Below, piece by piece: positions 1 to 12,099 of a stretch of DNA of 64,000 nt. The stretch is from assembly GCA_944990035.1 (NCBI GenBank), contig CALYLX010000141.1, forward strand, positions 434,001 through 498,000, in the 5' to 3' direction. Each line of letters opens with the position of its first letter. Position 1 is the stretch's first letter. Made by a program: the position numbers and the translations under genes. The stretch comes from Clitopilus passeckerianus (taxonomy: Eukaryota; Basidiomycota; Agaricomycetes; Agaricales; Entolomataceae). The notes below the pieces were generated by a model. It was not told the origin of the DNA, made no database searches, and saw only the letters and a list, made by a program, of their open reading frames with translations.

Positions 1-600
1 ACTGCTATGCCTGGTTGGCTTTGAGGTGTCCGACCCGGTCACGTTCTTCATACCAAGGCGTCAAGGTTTCGCTGGCCCACACCTATATTACCCTACGCGC
101 AAGACGCACTGTGCAAGGGTGTTCAACAACCCCAGGTTGAACGTGCTTGTCATAATCTCATGAAGGTATGCTCGTCTTTTGGAGGCCTATTCTCATGACT
201 CACCCGTATTTTTAGTGAAACGCATGTAGCCATCACTTGCATATTGGCTCTGGGACTTGATGGGAAGGCCAAGCTTGGAGATTACAAGGAGCCAAGCATG
301 CTCACCTCTACGTATCTCCACCGGCATTGACACAGGCGGGCGCGCGCCAGATAAGGCTAGCAAGAAGACGGAGGCAAAAAGGATGGATACACCAACGTGG
401 ACCTTTCAAAGTTGTTCTGCGCAACTGGAGTCACGAGCGGACGGGAGCACCGTCACATCCCCCCATTCCTACCCCTTCCTAACCGCTTCCCAAGGCCACT
501 CCACTTGTCGGGCTCCTGACATACGATCAAAACACTACCCAGCAAGACCTATCTCATGGAAGCCAATCACCCCCGACAGAGGGTTGGCGGGATACGGGAC
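1..600. repeat. R-family degenerate repeat, copy R1 (partial)
   Basis: This stretch matches blocks near 760-1030, 26070-26350 and 27640-27900. All share a stretch around 'cataccgaggcgtcaaga', then an intron-like segment starting gtatgctcgtc and ending in tag or cag (here about 168-213), then a block with 'cttgatgggaag'. From about 287 this copy jumps to sequence that matches 26900-27170, so its middle is deleted compared with the copy at 25.9-27.2 kb. Plus-strand frames look ancestrally coding but are broken. No function is recognised. Confidence 0.6.
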
Positions 601-609
601 GTGATATGG

Positions 610-2380
610 GTCATTGAGGTCTAGTAGGTTCCATCTATTTCGTTTACAGTGTCAATATTGATGACAGCTTTCCTCCGCAGCTTCACGGCGCCCACCTACT
701 CATGTGAACTTCGCTACCTATAACAAGACTTACTCGCTGCTATGCGGCCTCTGTTTGGTGGCTTTGAAGTATCCGACCTGGTCATACTCTTCATACCGAG
801 GCCTCAAGATTTCGGTGGCCCGGACTCATATTACTCTCCTTGCAAGATGCACTGCGCAAGGCTGTTCAGCAACCCCAGGTTGAACGTGCTTGTCATAATG
901 TCATGAAGGTATGCTCGTCGCCTGGAACCCTGATCCCCGTAACTCACTCGTACTTTTAGCGAAACGTATGCAGTTGTCACATGCATGATATCAGCCCAGG
1001 AACTTGCTGGGAAGATCAAGCTTCGAGGTGAAGATCGCTGTCGCCCACCGCTCATCAACTTGCTTCAAGCTTATAGGCGCCATCTTCATGGTGGCATCGA
1101 TGCCCATCAACATAGAAACGACCTTAGCTGGAGAACCTCTGGCGACGCGACGGACCTGGACTCGTTCGGACAACGCGGTCTCTTTGTTGTTGGCCCGAAC
1201 TAGGAACATACATCCAGTCATTTATTCAGCAATATCATCCAAGGGTAGACCTCCGTCTAGTGCGAGGTACTATGTTTTGTCATACTTGGAGGATCTCCAT
1301 AGACCCGCATTCAATGCAGCTCCAAGAGGTGGGAAGTGATCATCCCGTTTACGTACGCTTTTGACTGATGATAATGATTGCTCTAGCATGCCTGCATCTG
1401 AAGATTCATCCGTTTGAGGATACAAGTCTGGCGCCACTTGATGGCCCAGCCCATGCGAGCTCAATCCACTGTTAAGCTTCCAAAGCAACAGGGCTCTACA
1501 CATGGAGTTCGCATACCCAAGGTGGCCTAGTGTTGGGATCCGTAGTTTTAGGCCCTTCCAGCTGGCGGCCGGCTTCACTCTCATTCCCGGGCTCCCACCA
1601 CAGCCATACGAGCAGAGAACCTATCTGAAGCCAGCTTTACACGATGACACCCTCCTCCCATCAGGCAGCCCTCGTCAAGCATCAAAATCTGAGCCCGCTC
1701 ACGTCAACGCTTGCTTCTGGTACAACTATACCACCAGATACCACGGAGTTACACTCTAATCGGAGTGGGCGCGAGTCAAACAGGGCTAGCAAGTAGGCGG
1801 ATGCATACCGCCAATGTAGCCTTTTCAGAGCTGCGTGCCCCCAGAGTCTCAGATGGATGGGACCACCGTCGGCTTTCTAGCTCATCATGACCCGCTGCAT
1901 CAGAATATTCCCTCCGCGACCATCCCCCCAAACACCATTCAGAAAGACCCGAAATCAATTTCAGTTTCATCTGTTGCACCGTTGCCGTTGCTCAGACCTA
2001 CTCATGCTATTCCCGCGACCCTCTCATTCTGGGAGTCATTATGGCATCAGTAATCGGATGACCATACCTCCCACCAAGAGCCCGCTGTACGCATATGAAA
2101 TGAGTTCCAGCCGACGGTTATTTTCGTTATGGACGTGCGCTGAACCGAAATGGGACGGGCCAGTGCAGACGAAAGCCAGGACCCATGCCACCAAATGTAG
2201 GATAAAGGCTCCGCATGCTCCATGGAGCCCTCGGTTCAGGATAGGGAGAACTACGCGAGGGAGAAGCTGTTCGTCTCGAGACCCTATAGAACCGGGAACA
2301 CTCAAGGGCCAACTTCGTACATTTCGCCCTTCCGAGTGTCCTTGGCGATTCAGCTCGACCTCCCCCACCTACATTTCACA
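610..2380. repeat. R-family degenerate repeat, copy R2 (5' part of duplication block A)
   Basis: The block is collinear with 27630-29260 at an offset near 26.87 kb and continues into the 5' flank of the first NLR gene. An intron-like segment (about 908-957, gtatgc...ttttag) sits at the same place in copies R1, R2, R3 and R4. After it, a plus-strand frame with the residues ISAQELAGKIKL is recognisable in three copies. The frame does not join cleanly across the intron, because an in-frame TGA precedes it, so I treat this as a gene relic and not an active gene. Confidence 0.6.
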
Positions 2381-3003
2381 TCATGAACGCAACCTCTTCC
2401 AGCAATATACATCTGCAGAAGACCAACAATGCGTGATTCTACGTCGTCGTCTCGCCTCGCTTGTCCATGTCCCCCACCACCTTCATTAGATCTCTATTAT
2501 ACCTCAACTCCGAGGCGATTCCAAAAACCAGGAGCACCCCGACCACGAGGATTCAATATATACGTCCCCTGTCTGGTGCCACGGCTTCCGCCTTCTTCGT
2601 AACGACGAATCATTTCCATCTTACACTTCTGTTAGAAATGGCCAAGGGAAAACTCAGAATCGATGACCGGAGGAGGTACTCAAGGAGAGGGCCGACGTTA
2701 GATTATAGATGGCAAAAGGAGGAAGAAAACAATGTAGTCCAGAATAGAAATGATGATTTGGACGAAACCTTATTGTCTAAGAAAGACAACTATTTGTACG
2801 GGTGTTTACCGTAGTGTGTTACCGAACGACTCGACAATGAATATTAAAAGTCGACTAGCTTGGCCATAGCATACGGACCACTAGTTAACATGTTCCATCG
2901 ATTAGGTAAGCAGGATCGACCTCTTTCCAACAATCTCTTTCACCTCTAACGATCTGAAGAACATTGCAACGTTACTCATCTTTAACTCTGATTATCTTTC
3001 ATC

Positions 3004-6000
3004 ATGCCGAAGGACGTTGACCGTGCTAAGAATAAATTTCGAGATGTATCGGCCAGCGGATTGCCTATCCGTCGCGGCACCCCGCCCCGAAACGTTGTAG
3101 CAATCCTGCCTAATCCCTCATTGCCTCGTCTACCACCACCTGAACCTCAAACCTCTAAACCTGCTCAAGAATTTGGTTCTGCATACGGTCGCCCTGAAAC
3201 TCCTGAAATATATGTATCCCCTGATATCCACCATCCTGTAAGGATAGACTCCCATCTTTGAACCTGAGCACGTCAGCTCAATTGACCTTATTCCAGTCTT
3301 CAAGAAATACTCAGCCATTAATCCACCCCTTGTCCTCTATTACTCAGTCAGCCCTGGAATCTCGTCCCAACACATACGAGCTAAGCAAGACGTCTGGTGA
3401 ACAAGCAACCACTTCCGGAATCAATCATACAGCAACCCCAGTCGCTAGATCTGCATCGCCCTTGCATCTTGTGGGTTCGGCGACGGGCCTTAACCACTCT
3501 ATCGAAGCTTCTGGGGCTCAACAAAACTTAGCGACCTTGCCCCTTATGTCAAAATCTACCCAACTATCGGCGAGTGCAAATGCAGCAACTCCGAGACGCA
3601 ATATCTCCACGGACACACACAACCCCGTCACCCGCGCTTTCTTCTCTCCTCGATTGGTCCCTGAGCCCATTTCCATCCGAAACGAACCCACTCTGACGTC
3701 TCATCAACAAGTAGCACGTTCCATAATCGAGAATACTCGCAGCATCGACCAAGACACTTCTCAAGACACCTCTGGCGCAACAGCTGCTCAAGGTCCCAAA
3801 GAACAGTCGCAGGGAGGACGTGTCAACTTGACCATTGTTGGCAACAAATTCAGCGCTGGGAATGACAATAGTATCTACGCCGTCGCTGGAGATCTGACAA
3901 TCAACAAAAGCCCCAATTCACCAATGCTGGTAAGTTGTCAAAGGTTGATGTCATCCAGTACGCCTGCTGACGCAGAACAGGACCAGCTATACGCATTGCT
4001 CAAGCCAGTGGACGCGGCGTACGACTGTTACACATCCACAGCCAACCAACGATCTCTGTGCTTCGAGGGTACCCGCAAGCAGCTCCTAAGCGACATACGC
4101 AGCTGGATAGCCGGAGAGGGTAGTCAAGCACCAATATATGTCTTGGACGGCGTGGCTGGTATCGGAAAGTCGACAGTAGCCCAGACCGTCGCTAAGCAAG
4201 CAGACGACTCTGGGATCCTCGGCGCAAGCTTCGTCTTCACCAGAGAGGAGGAGGTGAAGAAGACGACGAGATATTTCTTCTCCACGGTTGCATATCAACT
4301 CGCTCGCTATGACGGATCATTCGCCCGCCAGATAGCTGAAGCATTGAAGCAAAACCCAGATGCTGTGACGAAGAACCTCCAGCCACAATTCCTAACCCTG
4401 ATTTTCGACCCACTTCACAAACTACTATCTCAGGACCAACCCTCCATCCTAATTGTCATTGATGCCCTTGATGAATGCGACGAACAGGAAGCCCAAGCCC
4501 TCTTGGGTCTCATCGCACAATACATCCACGGCATTCCCCGACTCAAATTCTTCATCACTTCCCGTCCCGAGTTGCACATCCGGGATGTCCTCAACCACAA
4601 CAAAAACCACGAGCTATTCCGTTTGCACGACATTGAAGACTCGATTGTACAATCCGATATCCAGCTATACCTCAATTTCAGCTTATCGGTTGAGCAAGTG
4701 CAAAAACGGTTTCCCCACCATCAGCCCCCGTGGCAACCAAGGGCAGAAAGAATGGAAATGTTGTGTGGCATTTGTGGAACCCTCTTCATCATTGCATCTA
4801 CCACCACGAAATTCATCCTTGACACCAAAAGATCTGATCCCGAAAAACAGCTCTCGCGGCTACTTGAAGGTGTCTCACCTACAGACTTCCGTGGCTCGAG
4901 TCGCACTGACGCTATGGACAAGTTCTATATTCAAATCCTCCGTTCTGCGGCACCTGACGATCTCGAAGACAACGATGATTGGGTGGATTGTTATCAATCC
5001 GTTGTTGGTGCAGTTGTTGTCCTTCAGAACCCTCTTCCTCGTCAAGCACTATCCCAATTACTCGAGATGAAAGCCAATGACATTTCAGCCACGCTGCTCC
5101 ACCTCCATTCTCTCGTTGCACCAAGTGGACCAAATCTGGTATTCCGGGTGCATCACAAATCATTCCCCGATTTCATAACCAACAAGCATCGCATTGAGAA
5201 AGCCCTGAAGACTTCCTCAACAGATACCCCGAGCATTCCCCCCACACAATTTTTGATTGACGAGAAAGCACATCATCTCCAAATTGCCAAAGCATGCTTT
5301 CGAGTCATGCGCTACCACTTGAGTGGGAACATGGCCAAGCTGTCTCCACAAGACTGGCACAAGGATATGTCTGAGTTGGAGGGAAATGCTGTGTGCAAGT
5401 TTATTCCAGATGAACTTGCTTATGCTGGAATGCACTGGGCATCCCACCTGCAGGCAGCGGAACAGGTTGATGATGAAGTTCAGCATTGCCTCTGGGACTG
5501 GACACTCCATGACATCTTTGCTTGGCTTGAGACAATGTGTATTGTTGGTCAAACAGAGAATATATATTGGACCCTTGAAAAGGCAATTACTACTATTGTG
5601 AGTAAAGCTGTCCATGTAGCTATACAGGCCCCAACCCTTTTGCAAAGTTGCTGACTTTTGAGATGATAGAATATGCATGCTGCAGCCTGGGCAGAGCAAA
5701 CTAAGATTCAAACAATGCTCTCTGATGCACAACGACTAGTGCAGCAGAGTCATGGTGCACTAAAGCTATCGCCAATGCATGTATACTGGTCATGCCTTCC
5801 ATTTCTACCCCAAGGGTCAGCATTGTATAAATCCTGCAGTGCTAGCCTGAGGAATGGCATGGTGCAAGTTATGGTCGGGGTTGAGAATGAGTGGTCACCT
5901 ACACTTGCAACTCTAGCGGGCCATTCTTTCCCTGTCACATCAGTTGCATTCTCAACTGATGGCTCAAGACTTGCATCAGGATCTGACGACCACACAGTCA

Positions 6001-7410
6001 GGCTGTGGGATGGCAAGACAGGTGCTTATATGGCCACCCTCAATGGCCATTCTTTCTCTGTCACATCAGTTGCATTCTCAACTGATGGCTCAAGACTTGC
6101 ATCAGGATCTAAGGACAACACAGTCAGGCTGTGGGATGGCAAGACAGGTGCTCATATGGCCACCCTCAATGACCATTCTTCCCCTGTCGCCTCAGTTGCA
6201 TTCTCAACTGATGGCTCAAGACTTGCATCAGGATCCCACGACAGGACAGTCAGGCTGTGGGATGGCAAGACAGGTGCTCATATGGCCACCCTCAATGGCC
6301 ATTCTTCCCCTGTCGCCTCAGTTGCATTCTCAACTGATGGCTCAAGACTTGCATCAGGATCCTGGGACAAGACAGTCAGGCTGTGGGATGGCAAAACAGG
6401 TGCTTATATGGCCACCCTCAATGGCCATTCAGAGGCGGTCACATCAGTTGCATTCTCAACTGATGGCTCAAGACTTGCATCAGGATCTAAGGACAACACA
6501 GTCAGGCTGTGGGATGGCAAGACAGGTGCTCATATGGCCACCCTCAATGGCCATTCTTTCTCTGTCACATCAGTTGCATTCTCAACTGATGGCTCAAGAC
6601 TTGCATCAGGATCTAAGGACAACACAGTCAGGCTGTGGGATGGCAAGACAGGTGCTCATATGGCCACCCTCAATGGCCATTCTTCCCCTGTCGCCTCAGT
6701 TGCATTCTCAACTGATGGCTCAAGACTTGCATCAGGATCCTCCGACAACACAGTTAGGCTGTGGGATGGCAAGACAGGTGCTTATATGGCCACCCTCAAT
6801 GGCCATTCTTTCTCTGTCACATCAGTTGCATTCTCAACTGATGGCTCAAGACTTGCATCAGGATCCCACGACAGGACAGTCAGGCTGTGGGATGGCAAGA
6901 CAGGTGCTCATATAGCCACCCTCAATGGCCATTCTTCCCAGGTCACATCAGTTGCATTCTCAACTGATGGCTCAAGACTTGCATCAGGATCCTTTGACAA
7001 GACAGTCAGGCTGTGGGATGGCAAGACAGGTGCTCATCTAGCCACTTTCAACTTGAATGGCCATTATTCCTCTGTCAAGTCATTTACATTTTTGACTAAT
7101 AGCCTCTTGACATCAGGTGCGTTGGCCATAGCAGATGAACTACTCTAGTTTTGACATCTCCCTACCAGCATCAACTGCACCCCAGGCAATCTTCTTGATG
7201 CTTGTAGAGCGAGAGGAACCACCCCTTTCTGGCCTTGTGCTAGGTACATTGACCTCTGGTGGAACCTGGAATACCATTCCATTCTGCTGGTTCCCGCCCC
7301 ATTTACATGTTGAAAAACTTGCAGTCAACAAGGAGGGTTCTTCAGTTGCAATTGGTTGTGGTGATGGTCGTGTCCTTCTCCTTGATATATCCAAAGTGTT
7401 CTCCCAGTAA
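3004..7410 (+). CDS. NACHT-WD40 NLR (STAND NTPase), HNWD-like, copy 1
   Basis: This is a predicted cytosolic signal-transducing ATPase with a ligand-sensing WD40 propeller, the architecture of Podospora HET-E/HET-D type NLRs. Deduced exons are 3004-3237, 3297-5597, 5670-7116 and 7169-7410, and all joins keep frame (1390 aa). A further 51-nt GT-AG segment (3930-3980) is taken as an intron but is also readable. The order is: a basic/proline-rich N-terminus (exon 1); a Ser/Thr-rich linker; a short Asn/Gly motif with GNKFSAGNDNS; NACHT with Walker A GVAGIGKST near residue 346, Walker B LIVIDALDECDE and ITSRPE; a helical region; then from 5919 nine 42-residue WD40 repeats and a degenerate tenth. 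The start is the first in-frame ATG and matches the start of the paralog. No N-terminal effector fold is recognised. Confidence 0.9.
3930..3980 (+). other. 51-nt in-frame optional intron in NLR copy 1
   Basis: The segment starts gtaagt and ends cag, has no in-frame stop and is a multiple of three, so both spliced and retained forms keep the reading frame. The paralog has the same 51-nt segment at 30821-30871. It lies between the Asn/Gly motif and the NACHT domain, so retention would add 17 residues to that linker. Confidence 0.6.
5919..7058 (+). repeat. WD40 minisatellite in NLR copy 1: nine 126-bp units
   Basis: Nine direct 126-bp repeats (42 codons) are almost identical; the ninth carries 6 extra nucleotides. 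Taking GHS as residues 1-3, variation falls at residues 4, 5 and 7 and at 23, 25 and 37, while the framework SVAFSTDGSRLASGS and TVRLWDGKTGA is nearly invariant. A tenth degenerate unit runs to 7116 and the last exon probably closes the propeller. This is the high internal conservation pattern known from HNWD genes. Confidence 0.9.
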
Positions 7411-8950
7411 TTCATGAGACATTTTTTCTGTTGTACATATTCACATGATTCCATCATAGATACAGGTTCCACAGTTTATTATCACTTTTGAAAGGTTCCC
7501 TGTTCATACCACGGCCAATTTCCCTTCTTTTGTTGACCGTATATATCCTATAGTCTCCCTCTCCAACCTTGTATTGCAAATGATACATGTCCACATATAT
7601 CACACCAACTATCGCTTGCTTCCCCGAGTTTCTTCCCAAGCCTTGTTATCTCAAGATGTCAAGTCAGTATATGCTAAATAGTGTAGTTGAGGTGGCCTGC
7701 ATGTGATAGAACATTTATCAGCCAAGAGGACGGTGGAGAGTGGAGGGACACACCTGCAATGCTGAGAGAGGCCGAATGATGATGCCAGATGCTTCTGGGA
7801 GGCCTATGAGAGTTTGACCAGTGAACTTGAAAGTGGCCAAGCGGCGTCACCTTGTGCTCGGAAAGGTGACTCTTGTGTAGGCTGGGTACCATCTCAGTAC
7901 AAATAGTGGTCAGTGTATATTATCCACCCACCATGATCGTTTACTGGCTCTTATCCGTCCTTGGTAGTTGTATATGCTACCAGCTTCGAGTTTTGAGATT
8001 GTCCAGAACCCTAGGACCTATTGTAGACTCTGGAGAGCAAAGTACACAGTCAGTGAAGGTCAACGAATATATGCGAACAAAGGACGTGCCTTTTGTTTGC
8101 CGTGCAACATGCCGTCGGGAAAACAGGGCAGTCAGACGAGGAAGCAGGAGTCTAGGCAGACGCAAAAAGCCCGACATTTTGGAAATGGTGACAGCCAGGC
8201 TGAGCCCGGAGTGGTGTTGCATGAAAGATGAAGAGCGTTTCGTGGAAGTCCCGCTTTTCATGCTAGAGAGCTTGCTCAGTCCCAGAGACGAGGTAAGATT
8301 CCCTCAAGGTTCAAAGACGCATTTGAGGAGCGAATTTAAACGATAATTTGGCTGCTGCAAAGAGTATCCCCAGTTTGTTGAGTGGTGTCATGAGTGCAAT
8401 GGTGGTCAGAAGAATGCCAGAGTTTCAGCTTTGATGCGAAGTTCAAAGTCGGCGACCTGCCCTAACACTGGCACGCGTCTCATGTTTGACCTCTTACCCT
8501 CATGGTGTCGTAATCTCATCCATTGGCGTCAGGAAAATCAAGCATTCTGAGCAACCTTTTGACGAACACCTCTTCATGCATCAACGTCTCCTCAGCAGAG
8601 AAGTGCCCTTGTGAAAATACACGAGAAGTGAAGCTCCTGGTCGACGGTTCGATCTCTTCCGGTTGAACACTTGAACTTTGCTTTCAACCCACTCTTCTCA
8701 CTCATCCTCGACCATCCTCACCTGCCAATCTGTACAAATGTGAAGCGTGGAAGACGAATTACCGACGCCGACGTTCATATTCACCTCATAGACGCCATAC
8801 GCTGGCCTGCAAGCGACCCAACCCATTGACCCAGCTTCCGAACCTCAATGTTGTCGCTACTCGTGCTCAAGAGGGTGGCTGGACTTTAGAAAACCTCAAC
8901 AACACCTCCAACAAGTAGCCAAAACGACCACTGCCATGAATGCGTTGTTC
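7411..8950. repeat. 3' flank of NLR copy 1, duplicated at 34666-36130
   Basis: Short matched blocks continue past the stop codon, for example the 'aaggacgtgcc' block at about 8080 with its partner at about 35300, and the segment around 8390-8520 with its partner at 35610-35730. ORFs of 60-157 codons here are not conserved between the two copies, so I call no gene. Confidence 0.5.
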
Positions 8951-9099
8951 GCCTGAATGACGACCTCGTCTTTTTCTGTGTCCACCTGTAGTTCGGTATC
9001 GGGCTGCCGAGCTGCACGCCTAAGCCTATCGCTACTGTTTTCGAGAGGCCAGCTGGTGAAATGGGGCTTCCATGGGAGATACTTGTCGACGAAGAGGTG

Positions 9100-9835
9100 C
9101 GGCTGCCGATGCAGAGTCGAGGGAGAAGGACTGGCGTATGTCGTTGGTGTTACACGTTGGAACTACACGTACTAGTGCAGGTAAATTCATCCGTCCCTTA
9201 CTGCAACAGGACCTATATCTAACGTGTTCTGCTTAGGTCTTTGGCGAAAAGCTGCTGTCACAGAGACGCCCCGTCATTTCTACCCAACCTTTCACAAGAA
9301 CTGGACCGGAGACTCGTCCATACTCCCCACCAACCTGTTTGGCTTGGACAGGTCGCAGCAGTCCTGCTAGACATGGCCTTCCAGCTTCGTGAATTACACT
9401 GCAGTCGAGCAGTATGAAGAGAATGCCACGACCAGCGCTCAAAGGGCAGAGCCAAGGATACGAAGCCTGGGTGGCATCCGTTAGGACGCTATGGCCGCCT
9501 CCATATCCCCGTGCCCCAGCTCGTACTTCCCCAGGACACGACAAGCACGACGCGGATCCAGTTGCATATTCCAAGAACCCGCTATATCCATTCCACGACC
9601 AGTCCTCGCACCCTACTAGTACCTCAAACTCCCGTTAGTCTGAGCAAGATGATTGACTCCGAGGTTCTTCAGCGAGAGCTTCTGGCCAACCCAAGCTCGA
9701 GTCGCTACCTTCCGCGTCGGTGCCCATCCCATGAGCACGAGGCGTGTCGTTGGTTATCGTCATTTCCTATGGGTCCACGTCCACCCAACCATCGCGATCC
9801 TTGGTCTGAGGAGCCCGAGAGCTTTTGACCTGGCC
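9100..9835 (+). repeat. P-family unit, copy A-plus (decayed gene with conserved intron)
   Basis: A GT-AG intron at about 9181-9236 (gtaaattcatcc...tgcttag) is present in the same place in the plus copies at 36390 and 42210 and in the minus copies ending near 11780 and 39120. Downstream, the recognisable peptides are WLGQVAAVLLDMAFQ and, near 9790-9828, NHRDPWSEEPESF. In-frame stops interrupt the exon, for example after HCSRAV. The family is unknown to me. Confidence 0.55.
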
Positions 9836-10369
9836 ATCAGCTGCCTGGAATCGAGTACCATTCTCGCCTCTGAAACAGTACAGGTCCTCAACGGAGGCCA
9901 ATTAACCTCCGACACATAATACGGGGGATATCCTGACCATCGAGTGCTCAGCGACCGGGAACAAATGGTGCGGGAACGCCCATTGAAGACTTCTCGCTCT
10001 TCGAGCCTTCTAGGCCCTTTGCTATGTTGTAGGCGTATTTAAATGGACTTTACGGACTTCGAATATTTTACTTGTTCTCCATTTCTGCCTGTAGATGTAT
10101 TTGCACGACACCTGTTCACTATCTCCCCCCTGGTTATGATTTTCATGGAAACGTAGTATTATAATCGCATTCCCCATACGTACAAAGCGGTAGTATCTAC
10201 ACACTGTTCGCGCTATGACACCTCCCACCGCCAAGTCCTCGTTGTGATACCCGTCATGCCCATTTGCTTCTCGTTCTCCTACTTAGACGTCCAACGCCTG
10301 ATCATGTTTGATCTGAAAGTCGTCGTGAATGTTCAGGGAGACAGTGTAGCATACACTGCACGTTGACAG

Positions 10370-11080
10370 TCAGCACCTACGTCAATTTAGTAAGGAGCAG
10401 CCAGACATACCACGGAGAGAAATAGAAGGGCAGCAAACTTTTATGCCAGTCCCTGATCGCTGAGGGCGAGCCTTTCATCTGAACGTCAAACGAAGAAAGC
10501 CGGTTAGGAATGGAGGCGAAGGCAATGGAAAGAAAAAAAACATACGGAGGATGGCATGCGGGGTTCGTCCTCGCAGACTTTGGAGGTGCATCGTGTAGCA
10601 GCGGGTTCCAGCAATAAGACCAGGTGGTTGGAGTCGAGCTCGAACGTAACTGCTGAGAATGTTGCGAGCTTGGGGGAGCTCTTCGTACGGATATGATCTG
10701 AGGCCTCGACTTCAACTTCAGGCCCAGGCCGGATCAGGGAGAAGCTGTCGACATGTTGTGCCTAGCAAGAAACATAGTTAGCTCAAAGAAGTTGAAGAAA
10801 TAGAAGCAGAAATAAAGAATCAAGTGGACAACGACGGTTCATACCGCCGAGATTGAAACACCAGAACCAACAAGATGGGTGAGATTTGTGACAGCAGGGT
10901 AGAGCAAATGGATCAAATCCGGAATCGAGCCCACCTTTATATCAACACCCTCCTCCTGGACCGCCAACTCTTGATTCCCCGGCTCCTCGAGCCATGGGTT
11001 CCCTCACCATCCAATTTGCTTCCACCATGCCAGCGAAATTCTTGCTATCTTGAAACGAGCCCCCGGCATCGGTTTTTGCG
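10370..11080 (-). repeat. Q-family unit, truncated copy A1
   Basis: The block matches 12100-12740, 37700-38400, 39480-40130 and 43500-44170. Shared landmarks are 'ccagacatacca' and the segment around 'ctggaatcgaaccca', with equivalent spacing in each copy. It directly follows the inverted P unit (A-minus) in the minus direction. No intact ORF was found. Confidence 0.5.
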
Positions 11081-11104
11081 AGACCCTGTAGCTGCTGGTG
11101 CATC

Positions 11105-11780
11105 TACAGCCCGACCGGGTGGACGTTGACGTGGATCCGTAGGAAATGGCGATAACCAAATGACCCGCCAGGTTTCATCTGAAGGAGGAGCAACGCAACC
11201 GGGGAGGATGCGGTGGAGCGAGATAAACTCGAGCTCGGAGGTTTCAAGCTCACGCGAGTCGGAGAAGCTCGCAGAAGACCTCGAAATCGCTCATCTGGCC
11301 CCGGGGAATGGGAAGCAGAGGTAGTTGAGTGTTCGCGAAGATGTTCCCCGAGTCGATGTAACGGGTTCTCTGGGTCTGCCGAGACATATATCGTGTGTGC
11401 TGAGAAGCACGAAACGGGTGCGCAGGTGTATAAAGGTGCCAATGGCGTGCCAATGCAAGTAGATTGGGCTTCCGTTTCCTGGCTCCGCCCTTCGAACGTT
11501 GCTCGTGAGTCGTGACATGCTCCTCACGCTCCTTGGGTATAGGGTGTTCCTTGGGCTTGGGAGGCTAAATCTGATAGACGTGCTGCGACTTGTCCAAGCC
11601 GAACGTGCGGGTAGGGAGCACGGAGGAGCATATGATCCCGTTCCTGCGAATGTCCAATGGAAACGACTGGACGTCTTCGTGCCGTGGGCCTGGTGTGAAG
11701 TCCTAACAAGAGGATGTTAGATATAGGTTCTGCTTTGTAAGAAATATATGAATTACCTGCTCTGGGCATAGCTCCCGCAT
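11105..11780 (-). repeat. P-family unit, copy A-minus (inverted relative to 9100-9835)
   Basis: The reverse complement aligns with 9180-9800. It has the same intron (about 11705-11755 on the minus strand, gtaattcat...ttgttag), the same block for RLGQVAARLSDLASQ, and a downstream block for TSNVRRAEPGNGS that corresponds to NATTNVQRAEPGARS in the 42.3 kb copy. Stops and frame changes break it. With the 9.1 kb copy it forms an inverted pair about 1.3 kb apart. Confidence 0.55.
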
Positions 11781-12099
11781 GCGAACGCTGGCGGTATGCG
11801 CTTGGCCTCCTCCGTCAATTCTTCATCGACATTTGCACCGTGTCATTGCATTACATCTCTCGTGGAAGCTGCATGGAATCTTGACTCTCGAGGATCCATC
11901 TAGACCGCCAAAAACAGCACAGGTTCGCTACTCGATAGCGAACTGCAGGTGGTATAGAAGTGCGAGGTTGGCATTTAGGTGACCGACGCGTTCTTGACAG
12001 TGGGCGGCTTGGCTAGATGTTGGGGGTGATTTTGAAGGTTTTTTGAAGTCCAGCGACCCTCTCGAACACGAGTAAAGCTCAGAAGCTCGGTCAATGGTT

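Noticed and set aside
5217..5732. 171-codon minus-strand ORF, and its counterpart at 32168-32623
   Set aside because: Antisense to conserved NLR exons. Its conservation follows from the sense strand.
5944..6915. Long open frame (323 codons) over the WD40 array in a second frame, and similar ones at 33096-33722 and 33726-33983
   Set aside because: A repeat-driven shadow of the WD40 coding frame: a 126-bp unit with no stop in one alternative frame gives long spurious ORFs.
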